Assembly: GCF_037622515.1 (NCBI RefSeq)
Contig: NZ_JBBJCN010000003.1
Location: forward strand, 310,001-374,000
DNA: 64,000 nucleotides
Direction of reading: 5' to 3'
Origin: Paradesertivirga superstes
Lineage (GTDB): Bacteria > Bacteroidota > Bacteroidia > Sphingobacteriales > Sphingobacteriaceae
Part shown: positions 34,866 through 43,582 of the stretch, in pieces
How the letters are laid out: every line of letters starts with the position of its first letter
How positions within the stretch are numbered: the first letter of the stretch is position 1
Translations under genes and position numbers: made by a program
The notes under the pieces: model-generated
Told to the model about the DNA's origin: nothing
Databases searched by the model: none
The model's input: the letters and a program-made list of their open reading frames with translations, nothing else

Positions 34866-34931
34866 AATATTCGAGCGAATATTGAATTTTATTCTTATAT
34901 ATTCTATCAATTCTTCGATTTGGAATATATA
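34866..34931 (-). promoter_or_regulatory. Two inverted repeats upstream of fucP
   Basis: AATATTCG-AG-CGAATATT (34866-34883) is perfect over 8 bp per arm. A second inverted pair, TATATATTC (34896-34904) and GAATATATA (34923-34931), is 9 bp per arm with 18 bases between. They sit between the fucP start and a TAAGTTTG box (34977-34984, minus strand), so they could be operators. No regulator gene is in the operon. Confidence 0.4.
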
Positions 34932-34976
34932 GCTTAATACTATGATAATACTATAAAATTCAGGGCAACCTTAAGA

Positions 34977-34984
34977 CAAACTTA
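34977..34984 (-). promoter_or_regulatory. Possible -7 box for the fucose operon
   Basis: On the minus strand this reads TAAGTTTG, 159 bases before the fucP ATG and between it and the next gene's 3' end. No clear -33 element. Confidence 0.35.
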
Positions 34985-35009
34985 CATACAATCCCGAAAC
35001 ATGATTGGT

Positions 35010-37478
35010 CTAAAACTGAGGCTCTTCCATTGACGGAGCTTCGGATTCTCTGTCATTACGCTTATTTCTGTGTGGCAAATCAGACTGGCCAAAACGATAG
35101 CTGAAGGTTAGAGTTGCCTGGCGTCCCTGCATGCGACGCTGAAACTCAGAAATAAAGGCATCTGTTTCTGTAATCATACCCCATTTCCGACTATTAAAAA
35201 CATCACGCATATTAAACGATAGACTTCCCTTTTTCTTCATAATGTCTAATCGTAAAGCGGCATCCATACCAAACATTTCTCGGCCTCTCCCCTGAGCAGT
35301 TATCCTGGGAGCCATATAGTTCATATTTATCTGTCCGGATAAATTCATTGGAAGCTGAAAACTTGATGTTAAGTTTGAGTTCCAGTTGTAGCCGTCGTTA
35401 GACTTTAAACCATACTGAGCGTTACCAAAAAACTTATTATAAAACACATTTACATTCGCTGTGATATTGAACCCTTTAGCAATATCTGCCCGGCTTATCA
35501 GCTCTAACCCGGACGCCTGTGTTTTACTAATATTGATAAACTGGCTTAAAGTTGTATCACCGCTTAATACCGTACGGTAATTCTGCACTACATCATTTAC
35601 CTGGCGGGCAAATACGGTCGAAGTTAATGTAAAAGCCTTCCAGAATTTCATGTAACTGAATTCAACAGAATGAATATCTTCCGGTCTTAAATTCGGGTTA
35701 CCCATCCTTAGATTGTTGGGATCGGTAACATCCAGAAATGGATTTACCTGCCAGCCTCTCGGACGATTAACCCTGCGTGTATAACTTAGTTGCAGTTGAT
35801 TCTCTCCTTTAAACTTTTGAGTTAAGAAAACACTCGGGTAAACTCTAAAATAATCCAGGTTCCCTTTTGCACTTGTTGGCAAAAAAGTATCTCCATCAAT
35901 TCCGGTATATTCTGTATTCAGATAAGCCTGCTCTGCCCTCAGCCCAGCCTGAAAGCCAAATCCTTCAGTGATCTGGTTTTGGTAATTTGCATATAGGGCA
36001 TGCACAATATCTTCAGAAGAAAAATCATTAGTTAATGCATAATCCTTTTCAAAAAGCCCCATAGCCTGATTGTACTTCTCTGAACCCTGACCATCATCAC
36101 CCATGCGGATCGTTGTTCTATAACCAGCTTCAAGCTTTTGCTTTTCTGTGAATGGAAGTGTATAATCTGCCTGCAAATTGTAATTTGTTCTTGACTCAGT
36201 ATTAATATTAACCCTTCTGTCTAAAGAATCCGTATTGATCCTTTGGGGATAAAAGAAATTCTGATTGAAATTTGAACCTTCATCTTCAGAGCTTTGCCCA
36301 AAACTAAAATTCGCAATTAGCTCCTCACCTTGTTTTTTAAATTTCCGGCTAAAATCCAGAGTTAAATCATACCCCTTGTCTTTGCCCTCTTCTTCCGACT
36401 TTCTAAAACTGGTACCGTTAGTGGCGGCATTAAAATAATTCTGATAGACGTAATTAATGTCTTCGCTATTCTCACTGTTTCGAAGATTCATGTTCGCAGA
36501 AGCTCCTATTGTAGTTTTTGAATTCAGATAGTAGTCAAACCCTATTTTAGCGTTATTTCCAATATTATTGCGCTCACCGCGGGAAGTATTAAAGGTTTGT
36601 CCATTATTAACAAAAGAAGTGTTATTAAAGCCCCCGCCCATTCGGGTGCCATATCGGAAGCTATAGTTCCCATATAAATTCACATTTCCATCGCGATAGC
36701 TTAAATTGGCATTAGCATTATAGTTTTCCTGGGTTCCAGCCGACAGCGCAACCGCACCATTTATACCTATTTTTTTATTCTTTTTTAGAACAATATTGAT
36801 TATTCCGGTTTGGCCCTCGGCATCGTACTTAGCAGAAGGGTTAGTAATAAGCTCTATGCTTTCTATTGAACTGGCGGGTAAAGACTGTAAAACCGTAGAA
36901 ATATCACCGCCACCGATCGCTGAAGGTTTACCGTCTATTAGTACACGAACATTTCCGGAACCCCGAAGATTCACATTTCCGTCAATATCAACTGAAACAG
37001 TAGGAACATTTGCCAGCAAATCAGTGGCTGAGCCTCCTTCGCTCACCAAACTTTGTTCTACGTTAAATACCTTGCGGTCTACACCTAAAGTCATTGCATT
37101 TCGCTGTGCCTCAACAGTAACCTCTTTCAGTACATTGGCTTTATTTGGTATTAGTGAAATAGTGCCAAGATCTATTTGAGAATTCTGAGGGCTTATAGCA
37201 ATCGAATCTTTTGAGAATGGCTGATAACCAATAAAACTGATTTTCAAGGAATAATTAGCAAAAGGCAGAGAGCTCATGCTAAACTTGCCATCTGCATCAC
37301 TTTGAGCCGATTTGATAGTTTGCCGTGATGAATTAAGCAGGGCGATAGTTGCAAAATCTATTGTTTTCTTTGTGCCGGCATCTATAATTGTACCACTGAT
37401 TCTTCCCTCAGCTATTTGTGCCGAAACAGCATTGACATATAGAAAAGAAAAAGCGAGAATAAATTGCAGGAGCCTCAT
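35010..37478 (-). CDS. TonB-linked outer-membrane beta-barrel receptor
   Basis: 822 residues with a signal peptide (LLQFILAFSFLYVNAVSAQ). Residues 25-110 form a carboxypeptidase-regulatory-like beta sandwich (GRISGTIIDAGTKKTIDFAT). A plug domain follows (VRVLIDGKPSAIGGG, SSIESIELITNPSAKYDAEG), then a long barrel of the outer-membrane barrel family 3 (PF14905-like) ending in TFSYRFGQ before a charged 20-residue tail. It probably imports a large ligand using TonB energy; the ligand is unknown. It lies just upstream (in the DNA, 3' side) of the fucose operon, but is separated by 191 bases and a promoter-like region, so it is not assigned to it. Confidence 0.9.
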   Translation of the reverse strand: MRLLQFILAFSFLYVNAVSAQIAEGRISGTIIDAGTKKTIDFATIALLNSSRQTIKSAQSDADGKFSMSSLPFANYSLKISFIGYQPFSKDSIAISPQNSQIDLGTISLIPNKANVLKEVTVEAQRNAMTLGVDRKVFNVEQSLVSEGGSATDLLANVPTVSVDIDGNVNLRGSGNVRVLIDGKPSAIGGGDISTVLQSLPASSIESIELITNPSAKYDAEGQTGIINIVLKKNKKIGINGAVALSAGTQENYNANANLSYRDGNVNLYGNYSFRYGTRMGGGFNNTSFVNNGQTFNTSRGERNNIGNNAKIGFDYYLNSKTTIGASANMNLRNSENSEDINYVYQNYFNAATNGTSFRKSEEEGKDKGYDLTLDFSRKFKKQGEELIANFSFGQSSEDEGSNFNQNFFYPQRINTDSLDRRVNINTESRTNYNLQADYTLPFTEKQKLEAGYRTTIRMGDDGQGSEKYNQAMGLFEKDYALTNDFSSEDIVHALYANYQNQITEGFGFQAGLRAEQAYLNTEYTGIDGDTFLPTSAKGNLDYFRVYPSVFLTQKFKGENQLQLSYTRRVNRPRGWQVNPFLDVTDPNNLRMGNPNLRPEDIHSVEFSYMKFWKAFTLTSTVFARQVNDVVQNYRTVLSGDTTLSQFINISKTQASGLELISRADIAKGFNITANVNVFYNKFFGNAQYGLKSNDGYNWNSNLTSSFQLPMNLSGQINMNYMAPRITAQGRGREMFGMDAALRLDIMKKKGSLSFNMRDVFNSRKWGMITETDAFISEFQRRMQGRQATLTFSYRFGQSDLPHRNKRNDRESEAPSMEEPQF

Positions 37479-37597
37479 TTGTAGTGTTTTGCTTTAAAGG
37501 GTAACAAACAGCGTGCAAAGAAAAGCCATTATCCATGAAATTTATGGCAGTAACTACTTTATTACGATAAAAGGAGATGAAAAACAGAATAAGAAAT

Positions 37598-37894
37598 TTA
37601 ATCGATACTAACCGTTAAACCTTCCTGCTGAAGTATTTTACGATAAACCTCGAGCTCGGTAAAAGAACCCTCCAAAACAGCACATTTGCCATCGTTATGA
37701 ATGGTCCATGCGATATTCTCAGCCTGATTACTATTATAGTCAAGATACTTTACCAGGCAATAAATTACGTGCTCAAATGTATTTATATCATCATTCCATA
37801 AAATCAAACGATGATTAGGTCGGATACTTGTTAAAATTTCTTCGAGAGTAAAAGTTTCGACTTCTGTTTCTGTTCCGGCACTACGAATATTCAT
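37598..37894 (-). CDS. clpS: ATP-dependent Clp protease adaptor ClpS
   Basis: 98 residues from the ATG at 37894; a TTG two codons earlier is unlikely. The N-end-rule adaptor fold is clear: HRLILWNDDINTFEHVIYCL (with the substrate-binding NDD), then AENIAWTIHNDGKCAVLEGS and YRKILQQEGLTVSI. It delivers substrates with bulky N-terminal residues to ClpAP/ClpCP. A TAAATTTG box overlapping the end of the upstream enoyl-CoA hydratase gene suggests its own promoter. Confidence 0.93.
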   Translation of the reverse strand: MNIRSAGTETEVETFTLEEILTSIRPNHRLILWNDDINTFEHVIYCLVKYLDYNSNQAENIAWTIHNDGKCAVLEGSFTELEVYRKILQQEGLTVSID

Positions 37895-37927
37895 CTCCAA
37901 AGTTTTTTTAATACAGGATGTGATTTA

Positions 37928-37935
37928 CAAATTTA
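37928..37935 (-). promoter_or_regulatory. -7 promoter box for clpS
   Basis: On the minus strand TAAATTTG matches TAnnTTTG and lies 33 bases before the clpS ATG, overlapping the last codon of the upstream gene. Confidence 0.45.
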
Positions 37936-38694
37936 AGACTTTTTAAAGTTCTTTATAATTGTTTGTAAAATTGACCTGTTGTAAGGCGCCCACCATTCGT
38001 CCAGTATTTTTTTTATAATATCGGGCTGATGAGGCTGAACGGCAAAAGCCAGGTTCCTTCGTATGTTAAATTTGCTCTCCTGCCATACAACCTTATTAAA
38101 CTGAAGATATTTCTGCATCTGCCGAACAGCGGTGTTCATTAAAATTTCGGAACTCACCATCTCATCAATCAAGCCAATACTCAATGCCTCTTCGGGATTC
38201 ACTAATTTAGCTTCAAGCAGATATTTGCCTGCTTTTTGTCTTCCGATACACGACGCATATAACTGGAAAAAACTGTCCGGAACAATGATTCCTAAAGCGA
38301 TTTCATTTAGCCCAATTGAATAATTACCCTGGACCATTATCCTGTAGTCGCTGCAAAGGCAAAAAATTGTACCGGCGGCCGGCGCATGTCCATTGATTGC
38401 GGAAATCAGTGGTTTTTTAAAAGACGTTAAAGCATAGATAAGCCCGAAATATTGTTCCCAAAAAGTTTTTATCTGATCTTCTGAGTAATCGAAAAGATCG
38501 AGTAAATCCAGGCCAGCAGTAAAGTATTCGTCTTTTCCTGTTAATATGACACCAGAAATATTGTCATCATTTCCAATATTCTGAATAATATCTTTTAACT
38601 CCATTACCATTTCGGCGTCTATGGCGTTAGATCTCCCTCTGTCAAGTGTTATAAGAGCGATTTTTTCCATTACGTTTATTTTAATGGTGTTCAT
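37933..38694 (-). CDS. Enoyl-CoA hydratase/isomerase family protein
   Basis: 253 residues of crotonase fold. Visible features: ALITLDRGRSNAIDAEMV, GVILTGKDEYFTAGLDLLDLF (oxyanion-hole region), KPLISAINGHAPAAGTIFCL and the DYRIMVQGNYSIGLNEIALG segment, where the usual catalytic glutamates vary (NEIALG carries one Glu). The acyl-CoA substrate is not identifiable. The start overlaps the MG2/plug gene by 4 bases (ATGA), implying translational coupling with a secreted protein that has no obvious metabolic relation. Confidence 0.85.
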   Translation of the reverse strand: MNTIKINVMEKIALITLDRGRSNAIDAEMVMELKDIIQNIGNDDNISGVILTGKDEYFTAGLDLLDLFDYSEDQIKTFWEQYFGLIYALTSFKKPLISAINGHAPAAGTIFCLCSDYRIMVQGNYSIGLNEIALGIIVPDSFFQLYASCIGRQKAGKYLLEAKLVNPEEALSIGLIDEMVSSEILMNTAVRQMQKYLQFNKVVWQESKFNIRRNLAFAVQPHQPDIIKKILDEWWAPYNRSILQTIIKNFKKS

Positions 38695-41405
38695 TTGACA
38701 TTAAACCGATATACTTGCCTAACCAAAGATCCCTTAAGGTCTAAACCCTCAACAACAGCTTTATAAGTTCCCGGTTTATCTGCTGTGAAAAACTCTACTG
38801 AAGCTTTACCTTCAGAATCTGTTAAAATATTTGGCACCCAAAAAATCGTGGATCTGAAATCGGGTATATAAGTATTAGATTTAGGAGCGGCGTACACCGG
38901 AGAATAAAATTGCCTGCCAATATAATAACCCTGCGGGGTGTACGCAGCAATACCGGGTGCAAAACTTCTCGGCGACATATTGCGTTCTCCCCTTTTAGTC
39001 GTAATAATCATTACCCCTCCACCACCACGCATCCCATAGATAGCAGTATTTCCTATATTTTTTAGTATTTCAATAGTTTCAACGTCATTAGGACTAATAA
39101 CCGAAAGATAGGAAGGCTCCACATACATTCCATCAACAATTAATTGCATCGGCACCGCACCAGAAAAAGAACTAAACATGTTTCTGGTTAAATAAGCCAC
39201 CCCGTTTTGGATAACCAGCCCTGCAACTCTACCCTGAAGGCAAAATGCCAGATTCTGACAGTTTACCAGATCTGCCGCAACAATAACTGCATCGGCATTA
39301 CCCGCACCATTAAGATTACTTGACTGTTTTACTTTAGGCTTTGCCTCAGTCACTTTAACCTCCGCAAGCATAATACTTCGCCGTAACAATCCATACTTTC
39401 TCATTTCAGCAAATTGCTCGCTACGGGTTTGAAGATATGTTAAAAGCGATTGATTCACATTTATTTCTGTACTGGCAGAATTTATATTTTTTGTTACCAT
39501 TTGTTGCGGCACCCTGTCAAGAACTATTTCTACATTTTTCTTATCCCTTTCATTGCGCGCCTGCACAATAAAGGTCGTACTATCATTGAATGTCAGATTT
39601 TCAAAATTGAACCGGCCTCCGCCATCTGTTATAGTATCAAGAAGCAATCCGGTCCCTCGCGAAGTAAGCAATGTAACTTTCCCTCCAATAACAGATGTGC
39701 CATTCGTATTCAGTACTTTTCCGCTTAAGCTTATATTTTGTTCCGGCTTAAATGTCAAAACCGGATATATTCCGGCAGCAATTTTTTTCCAGTCGAACTT
39801 TCGCCACCCATGTGTGAGCATCAGATTATCCAGAGCTTCATCTTTTTGGGGCGTAACGTCACTAAAATAATAATTGGGAGTTTCTATGTATCCTTTTAAT
39901 TCTGAACTCAGGAGAAGATTTGAAAGGATTGTATTTTCCCTGACATCATCAAATGGCATTAAAGATTCATTGGTAACAGCCATCGAAAATACACCTTGAA
40001 CGGACTTCTTTGATGAGTCTGCAGCACTAAAACTCAGGTTAACTTTTTCCCGTGTGCCGTATGTTTCCTTATCGGATTTTAGATGCAATGTAAGAGGGGA
40101 AGGATGACGTACAAAAACAAGTCTTTCTGCTAAGGGTTGATAAGAGGCGTCGAATAAAGTAAACTGGATTATTCCCTGAGGAAAGCGTTTCCTGGAAAGA
40201 GAAGCCGATAAAACATTCCTTTCCAGTTTATTTTTTGAAATAAAATGTACAGTCCCGTTTGACTGGCCCACAAGGATAATTTCTTTATCAGAAGATTCAG
40301 CCACAGCTGCGGTCACTTTAATAACTAAGGTTTCACTGTCGGCACCGTTTACAGATAATACATAACCCGAGTCAAATGCTCGTGGCAAATCCAGTTTTTT
40401 TTCAGAGCCGTCATCAAATTTTACGATAGCCGAATACTTTTTATCCTTTAGCGGAGTAAACAAAAAACTGCCCATGCCCGCATAAGCGGAACTGAATTCT
40501 GTAATTCTCACAGCATTTTCATCCTGAATATAACCTGAAATATTTCTGCTTACCCCATCTGCTGCAAGGGCTTTAAATGCCACCCGCGACTTTATATTAT
40601 TAACCAGATTCCCGCTTTCAGGGAAAAACTGTACATCAACATTTGCAGAAGTTGCTTTTACAGGGAAGATCTTTCTAACAATTGTTTGTGAATCAATTTT
40701 AATAGAGGTATTTATCTTTCCTGCCTTCAGAATAAAGGGTTGACTATTCGTAAATTTAATTAAAAGATTCCCGTTATTATCGGTAACACCCTTCCCCTTT
40801 AGAATATTCCGGTGGTCAAGTAGAATATCGTAGTTTACTTCTTTCCCGGCGAGTGGCTTGCCATCTAATTTTGAGTACGTGATGCTGGCATCCACATGCT
40901 CCCGAATACCTGTTTTAGAAAAACTATATTTAACGTCGCTTATAACCTGACTGGAAAATGAATTTCCAATTTTTATAGACTTATCAAAGAAATATGCTTC
41001 ATCAAAGTTCCGCATCCAATTGGTATAAGCTCTGATGCGGTAATTGCCCTCGCTAAGGGAATCAGACAAAGTAAAATCACCCCAGGCTAAACCGGAAATA
41101 AGGGGAAGTCGTAAGGTCTTTTTTATGGAATCTTTTTCATTGATGAGATCCACGTACAGAATCTTGCTGAGGCCTGATAGTTGATTTTTCTCCGCATTCA
41201 CCACATACGATTTAAACCATATAGTATCACCAATGCTATAATAAGGCTTATCAGTATGAATATGAACTTTTTCCGAAGTGTAGTTATCCCGGTAGCGGTC
41301 GAGTTTTAAAAGCAACTCTTTTATAGGATCTTCATCTGTTGCAAATCCGAAACTCAGAACTGAACAAAGCAGAACTGACAAAAAAACTATATACCGCGTT
41401 TTCAT
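38691..41405 (-). CDS. Secreted MG2-domain protein with TonB-plug domain and no barrel
   Basis: 904 residues with a signal peptide (RYIVFLSVLLCSVLSFGFA). Residues 40-140 form an MG2-like domain (EKVHIHTDKPYYSIGDTIWF, the alpha-2-macroglobulin signature). Several further immunoglobulin-like domains follow, and a carboxypeptidase-regulatory-like domain near 560-640 (SLSGKVLNTNGTSVIGGKVT). A plug domain at about 720-830 ends with DVETIEILKNIGNTAIYGMR. The protein stops with one more beta domain (SEGKASVEFFTADKPGTYKA) and no barrel strands. Such proteins are widespread in Bacteroidota and probably act at the outer membrane; the function is not known. Confidence 0.82.
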   Translation of the reverse strand: MKTRYIVFLSVLLCSVLSFGFATDEDPIKELLLKLDRYRDNYTSEKVHIHTDKPYYSIGDTIWFKSYVVNAEKNQLSGLSKILYVDLINEKDSIKKTLRLPLISGLAWGDFTLSDSLSEGNYRIRAYTNWMRNFDEAYFFDKSIKIGNSFSSQVISDVKYSFSKTGIREHVDASITYSKLDGKPLAGKEVNYDILLDHRNILKGKGVTDNNGNLLIKFTNSQPFILKAGKINTSIKIDSQTIVRKIFPVKATSANVDVQFFPESGNLVNNIKSRVAFKALAADGVSRNISGYIQDENAVRITEFSSAYAGMGSFLFTPLKDKKYSAIVKFDDGSEKKLDLPRAFDSGYVLSVNGADSETLVIKVTAAVAESSDKEIILVGQSNGTVHFISKNKLERNVLSASLSRKRFPQGIIQFTLFDASYQPLAERLVFVRHPSPLTLHLKSDKETYGTREKVNLSFSAADSSKKSVQGVFSMAVTNESLMPFDDVRENTILSNLLLSSELKGYIETPNYYFSDVTPQKDEALDNLMLTHGWRKFDWKKIAAGIYPVLTFKPEQNISLSGKVLNTNGTSVIGGKVTLLTSRGTGLLLDTITDGGGRFNFENLTFNDSTTFIVQARNERDKKNVEIVLDRVPQQMVTKNINSASTEINVNQSLLTYLQTRSEQFAEMRKYGLLRRSIMLAEVKVTEAKPKVKQSSNLNGAGNADAVIVAADLVNCQNLAFCLQGRVAGLVIQNGVAYLTRNMFSSFSGAVPMQLIVDGMYVEPSYLSVISPNDVETIEILKNIGNTAIYGMRGGGGVMIITTKRGERNMSPRSFAPGIAAYTPQGYYIGRQFYSPVYAAPKSNTYIPDFRSTIFWVPNILTDSEGKASVEFFTADKPGTYKAVVEGLDLKGSLVRQVYRFNVK

Positions 41406-41454
41406 TGGAATCTGATCTAACTCATGCCTTTAAAATGAATGATTACAGGCCGAT

Positions 41455-41489
41455 TTTAAACCTCAATTTACTAAAAATGAGGCTTTAAA
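41455..41489 (-). terminator. Hairpin downstream of dcd
   Basis: TTTAAACCTCA (41455-41465) pairs with TGAGGCTTTAAA (41478-41489) with one bulged base and a 12-base loop. It lies between dcd and the MG2 gene on the same strand; there is no long T tract, so it may terminate dcd only partly. Confidence 0.5.
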
Positions 41490-41511
41490 CCTATGTCTAT
41501 AACGTAATATT

Positions 41512-42048
41512 CTAAAAAGAATTCTTCCACATCATACTTTCAACCGGTTTGGTTGTTTTTCGGTTGTATTTAGCATTCCCTTTCGAGTTGTAGAAGGTCT
41601 CTATCTCTCCTCCCACTTCAAAATAAATCAATTGACCGATAGGCATACCTGCATAAATGCGTACAGGCTGGGTCGAAGAAATCTCCAGGGTCCAGGTATT
41701 ACAAAAGCCAACATCACCCTTACCGGCAGTGGCATGTATATCAATCCCTAAACGACCTGTGCTGGATTTTCCTTCAAGAAAAGGCACATGATTATGGGTT
41801 TCTGTATATTCTACAGTAACACCCAGGTATAAGGTATTCGGTTGCAAAACAAAGCCATCTTTGGGAATTTCAAAATGATCTATTTCATTATGAACTTTCG
41901 CATCGAGCACCCGGTTTCTGTATGTGGCCAGGTATTTGCCTAAATGCACATCGTAAGAATTAGTGCCAAGGCAGTCTCTTTTGAAAGGTTCTATGATAAT
42001 TGTACCTTTTTCTATTTCTTCTAGAATGCGTTTATCTGAGATAATCAT
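41512..42048 (-). CDS. dcd: dCTP deaminase
   Basis: 178 residues, family length. Signatures are MIISDKRILEEIEKGTIIIEP, CLGTNSYDVHLG, EGKSSTGRLGIDIHATAGKGD, the catalytic Glu in GFCNTWTLEIS, and PVRIYAGMPIGQLIYFE. It deaminates dCTP to dUTP for thymidylate supply (a bifunctional form making dUMP is possible). It is divergent from the PPTase gene across 124 bases. Confidence 0.95.
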   Translation of the reverse strand: MIISDKRILEEIEKGTIIIEPFKRDCLGTNSYDVHLGKYLATYRNRVLDAKVHNEIDHFEIPKDGFVLQPNTLYLGVTVEYTETHNHVPFLEGKSSTGRLGIDIHATAGKGDVGFCNTWTLEISSTQPVRIYAGMPIGQLIYFEVGGEIETFYNSKGNAKYNRKTTKPVESMMWKNSF

Positions 42049-42172
42049 AATTACGGAAGGTTTGGCCTAAAGTATGATTATTTTAAGATAATTTTACGAG
42101 CTATTTCAGATTCTGAAAAGTGTCGAGCAAACACTTCGAATCAGGAGTTGTATTTAAATTGAATATAAAAGC

Positions 42173-42862
42173 ATGGCCCTTGCTTACCATAAAAAACTGG
42201 ATGACAGCACAGAATTTGCTATCTGGAAGATAGAAGAATCTGCAGAAGAATTATATGCGCAGCTGCAATTACGAGATCATGAAGAAAAAGTTTTAGATGG
42301 CCTTAACAATGGAAAACGGAATCTTCATTGGTTAAGCACCCGCGTTCTGTTACGACAATTACTGAAGACTGAAAATTATATAGATTGCCAGGTCGACGAA
42401 CATGGCAAACCTTACCTTCCCGATTCATCATTTCATATATCCTTTAGCCATTCGTTTGACTATGCCGCGGTCATGATCAGCAAAGACAAAGCTGTTGGTA
42501 TCGATATAGAAATGATAAAGGATAAAATCGAACGGGTGGCACATAAATTTCTGGTTAAAGAAGAAATAGCTTTTATGGACCCCCTACACAAAATTGAACA
42601 TCTGTATATCTGTTGGTGCGCCAAAGAAGCCATTTATAAGCTTCAGGGTAAACGGAATGTGTCTTTTAAAGATGATATACGACTGCAAACCTTTCCATAT
42701 TCTAAAGCTGGCAACTTTCAGGGCTTTTTAGAAACTGATCATTCGCTCAAAAAATTTGATGTTTATTTTGAGCGTTTCGAAAACTACATGCTTGGGTATG
42801 TCGCCGGAGGCATTGAAATGGGTAATTCCAGTTCGACTCATCATCAAAACGCAAGCAAATGA
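42173..42862 (+). CDS. 4'-phosphopantetheinyl transferase superfamily protein
   Basis: 229 residues of Sfp/HetI-like size, two pseudo-repeats. Mg2+/CoA motifs are GIDIE (109-113, Asp111 and Glu113) and WCAKEAIYK (148-156, Glu152 and Lys156), with FHISFSHSFDYAAV before them. It loads the phosphopantetheine arm on to carrier proteins. The last four bases overlap lipB (ATGA), so PPTase and octanoyl transferase are translationally coupled. Both act on acyl carrier protein, which makes the pairing sensible. The target carrier protein is unknown. Confidence 0.9.
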   Translation: MALAYHKKLDDSTEFAIWKIEESAEELYAQLQLRDHEEKVLDGLNNGKRNLHWLSTRVLLRQLLKTENYIDCQVDEHGKPYLPDSSFHISFSHSFDYAAVMISKDKAVGIDIEMIKDKIERVAHKFLVKEEIAFMDPLHKIEHLYICWCAKEAIYKLQGKRNVSFKDDIRLQTFPYSKAGNFQGFLETDHSLKKFDVYFERFENYMLGYVAGGIEMGNSSSTHHQNASK

Positions 42863-43557
42863 AAATTAAAAAAGTATTTTTTCAGGATTGGGGATTGCTT
42901 GATTACCAGGAGGCCTGGGACCGACAGGAAGAACTTTTTTCCAGCATCGTACAGCTTAAAATCGATAACCGAACTAACGACAGCATAATCCCTACTTCCA
43001 ATTACCTGATTTTTGTTGAACATCCTCATGTTTACACTATTGGCAAAAGTGGCAAAACCGAGAATCTATTACTGGATGAAAAAGGATTAAAGAAAAAAAA
43101 AGCTACCTATTACAAAATTAACAGGGGCGGCGATATAACTTACCATGGACCTGGTCAGTTAGTAGGCTATCCGATCCTGGATCTGGATAATTTCTTTACA
43201 GATATTCATCTGTATTTAAGAACCTTAGAAGAAGCTATTATTTTAACACTTGCTGAATATGGTATCAAGGCAGGGAGATATCCCGGCTATACCGGAGTTT
43301 GGCTGGATGCTGATAATAGTAAGGCAAGGAAAATTTGTGCTATGGGAGTACGATGCAGTCGATGGGTTACAATGCATGGCTTCGCATTTAATGTGAATAC
43401 CGATCTTAAGTATTTTAAAAATATTGTTCCCTGCGGAATAGATGATAAAGACGTTACCTCAATGGAACGGGAGATTGGCCATAAACTTAACATGGAAGAA
43501 GTGAAGTGGAAATTAAAAGCTCACATTGCTCGTTTATTTGAAATGGAACTGGATTAA
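42859..43557 (+). CDS. lipB: Octanoyl-[ACP]:protein N-octanoyltransferase
   Basis: 232 residues. LipB motifs are present: RGGDITYHGPGQLVGYP (89-105), the lysine Lys158 in KARKICAMGVR, VTMHGFAFNVN, and the acyl-thioester cysteine Cys192 in IVPCGI. It transfers octanoate from ACP to lipoyl domains of 2-oxo-acid dehydrogenases and the glycine cleavage system. Overlaps the PPTase gene by 4 bases. A hairpin spanning its stop codon ends transcription. Confidence 0.95.
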   Translation: MKIKKVFFQDWGLLDYQEAWDRQEELFSSIVQLKIDNRTNDSIIPTSNYLIFVEHPHVYTIGKSGKTENLLLDEKGLKKKKATYYKINRGGDITYHGPGQLVGYPILDLDNFFTDIHLYLRTLEEAIILTLAEYGIKAGRYPGYTGVWLDADNSKARKICAMGVRCSRWVTMHGFAFNVNTDLKYFKNIVPCGIDDKDVTSMEREIGHKLNMEEVKWKLKAHIARLFEMELD

Positions 43558-43575
43558 TGAGATAGGCCAGTTCCA
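43544..43575. terminator. Hairpin between convergent lipB and mscS genes
   Basis: A perfect 9-bp stem (TGGAACTGG 43544-43552 with CCAGTTCCA 43567-43575, 14-base loop) overlaps the end of lipB. No marked T tract, so this is a likely but not certain bidirectional terminator. Confidence 0.55.
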
Positions 43576-43582
43576 TAACTAT

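Noticed and set aside
35010..37478. Membership of the TonB receptor in the fucose operon
   Set aside because: 191 bases with a promoter-like box and operator-like repeats separate it from fucP, and it is upstream on the minus strand without overlap; read-through is possible but not shown.
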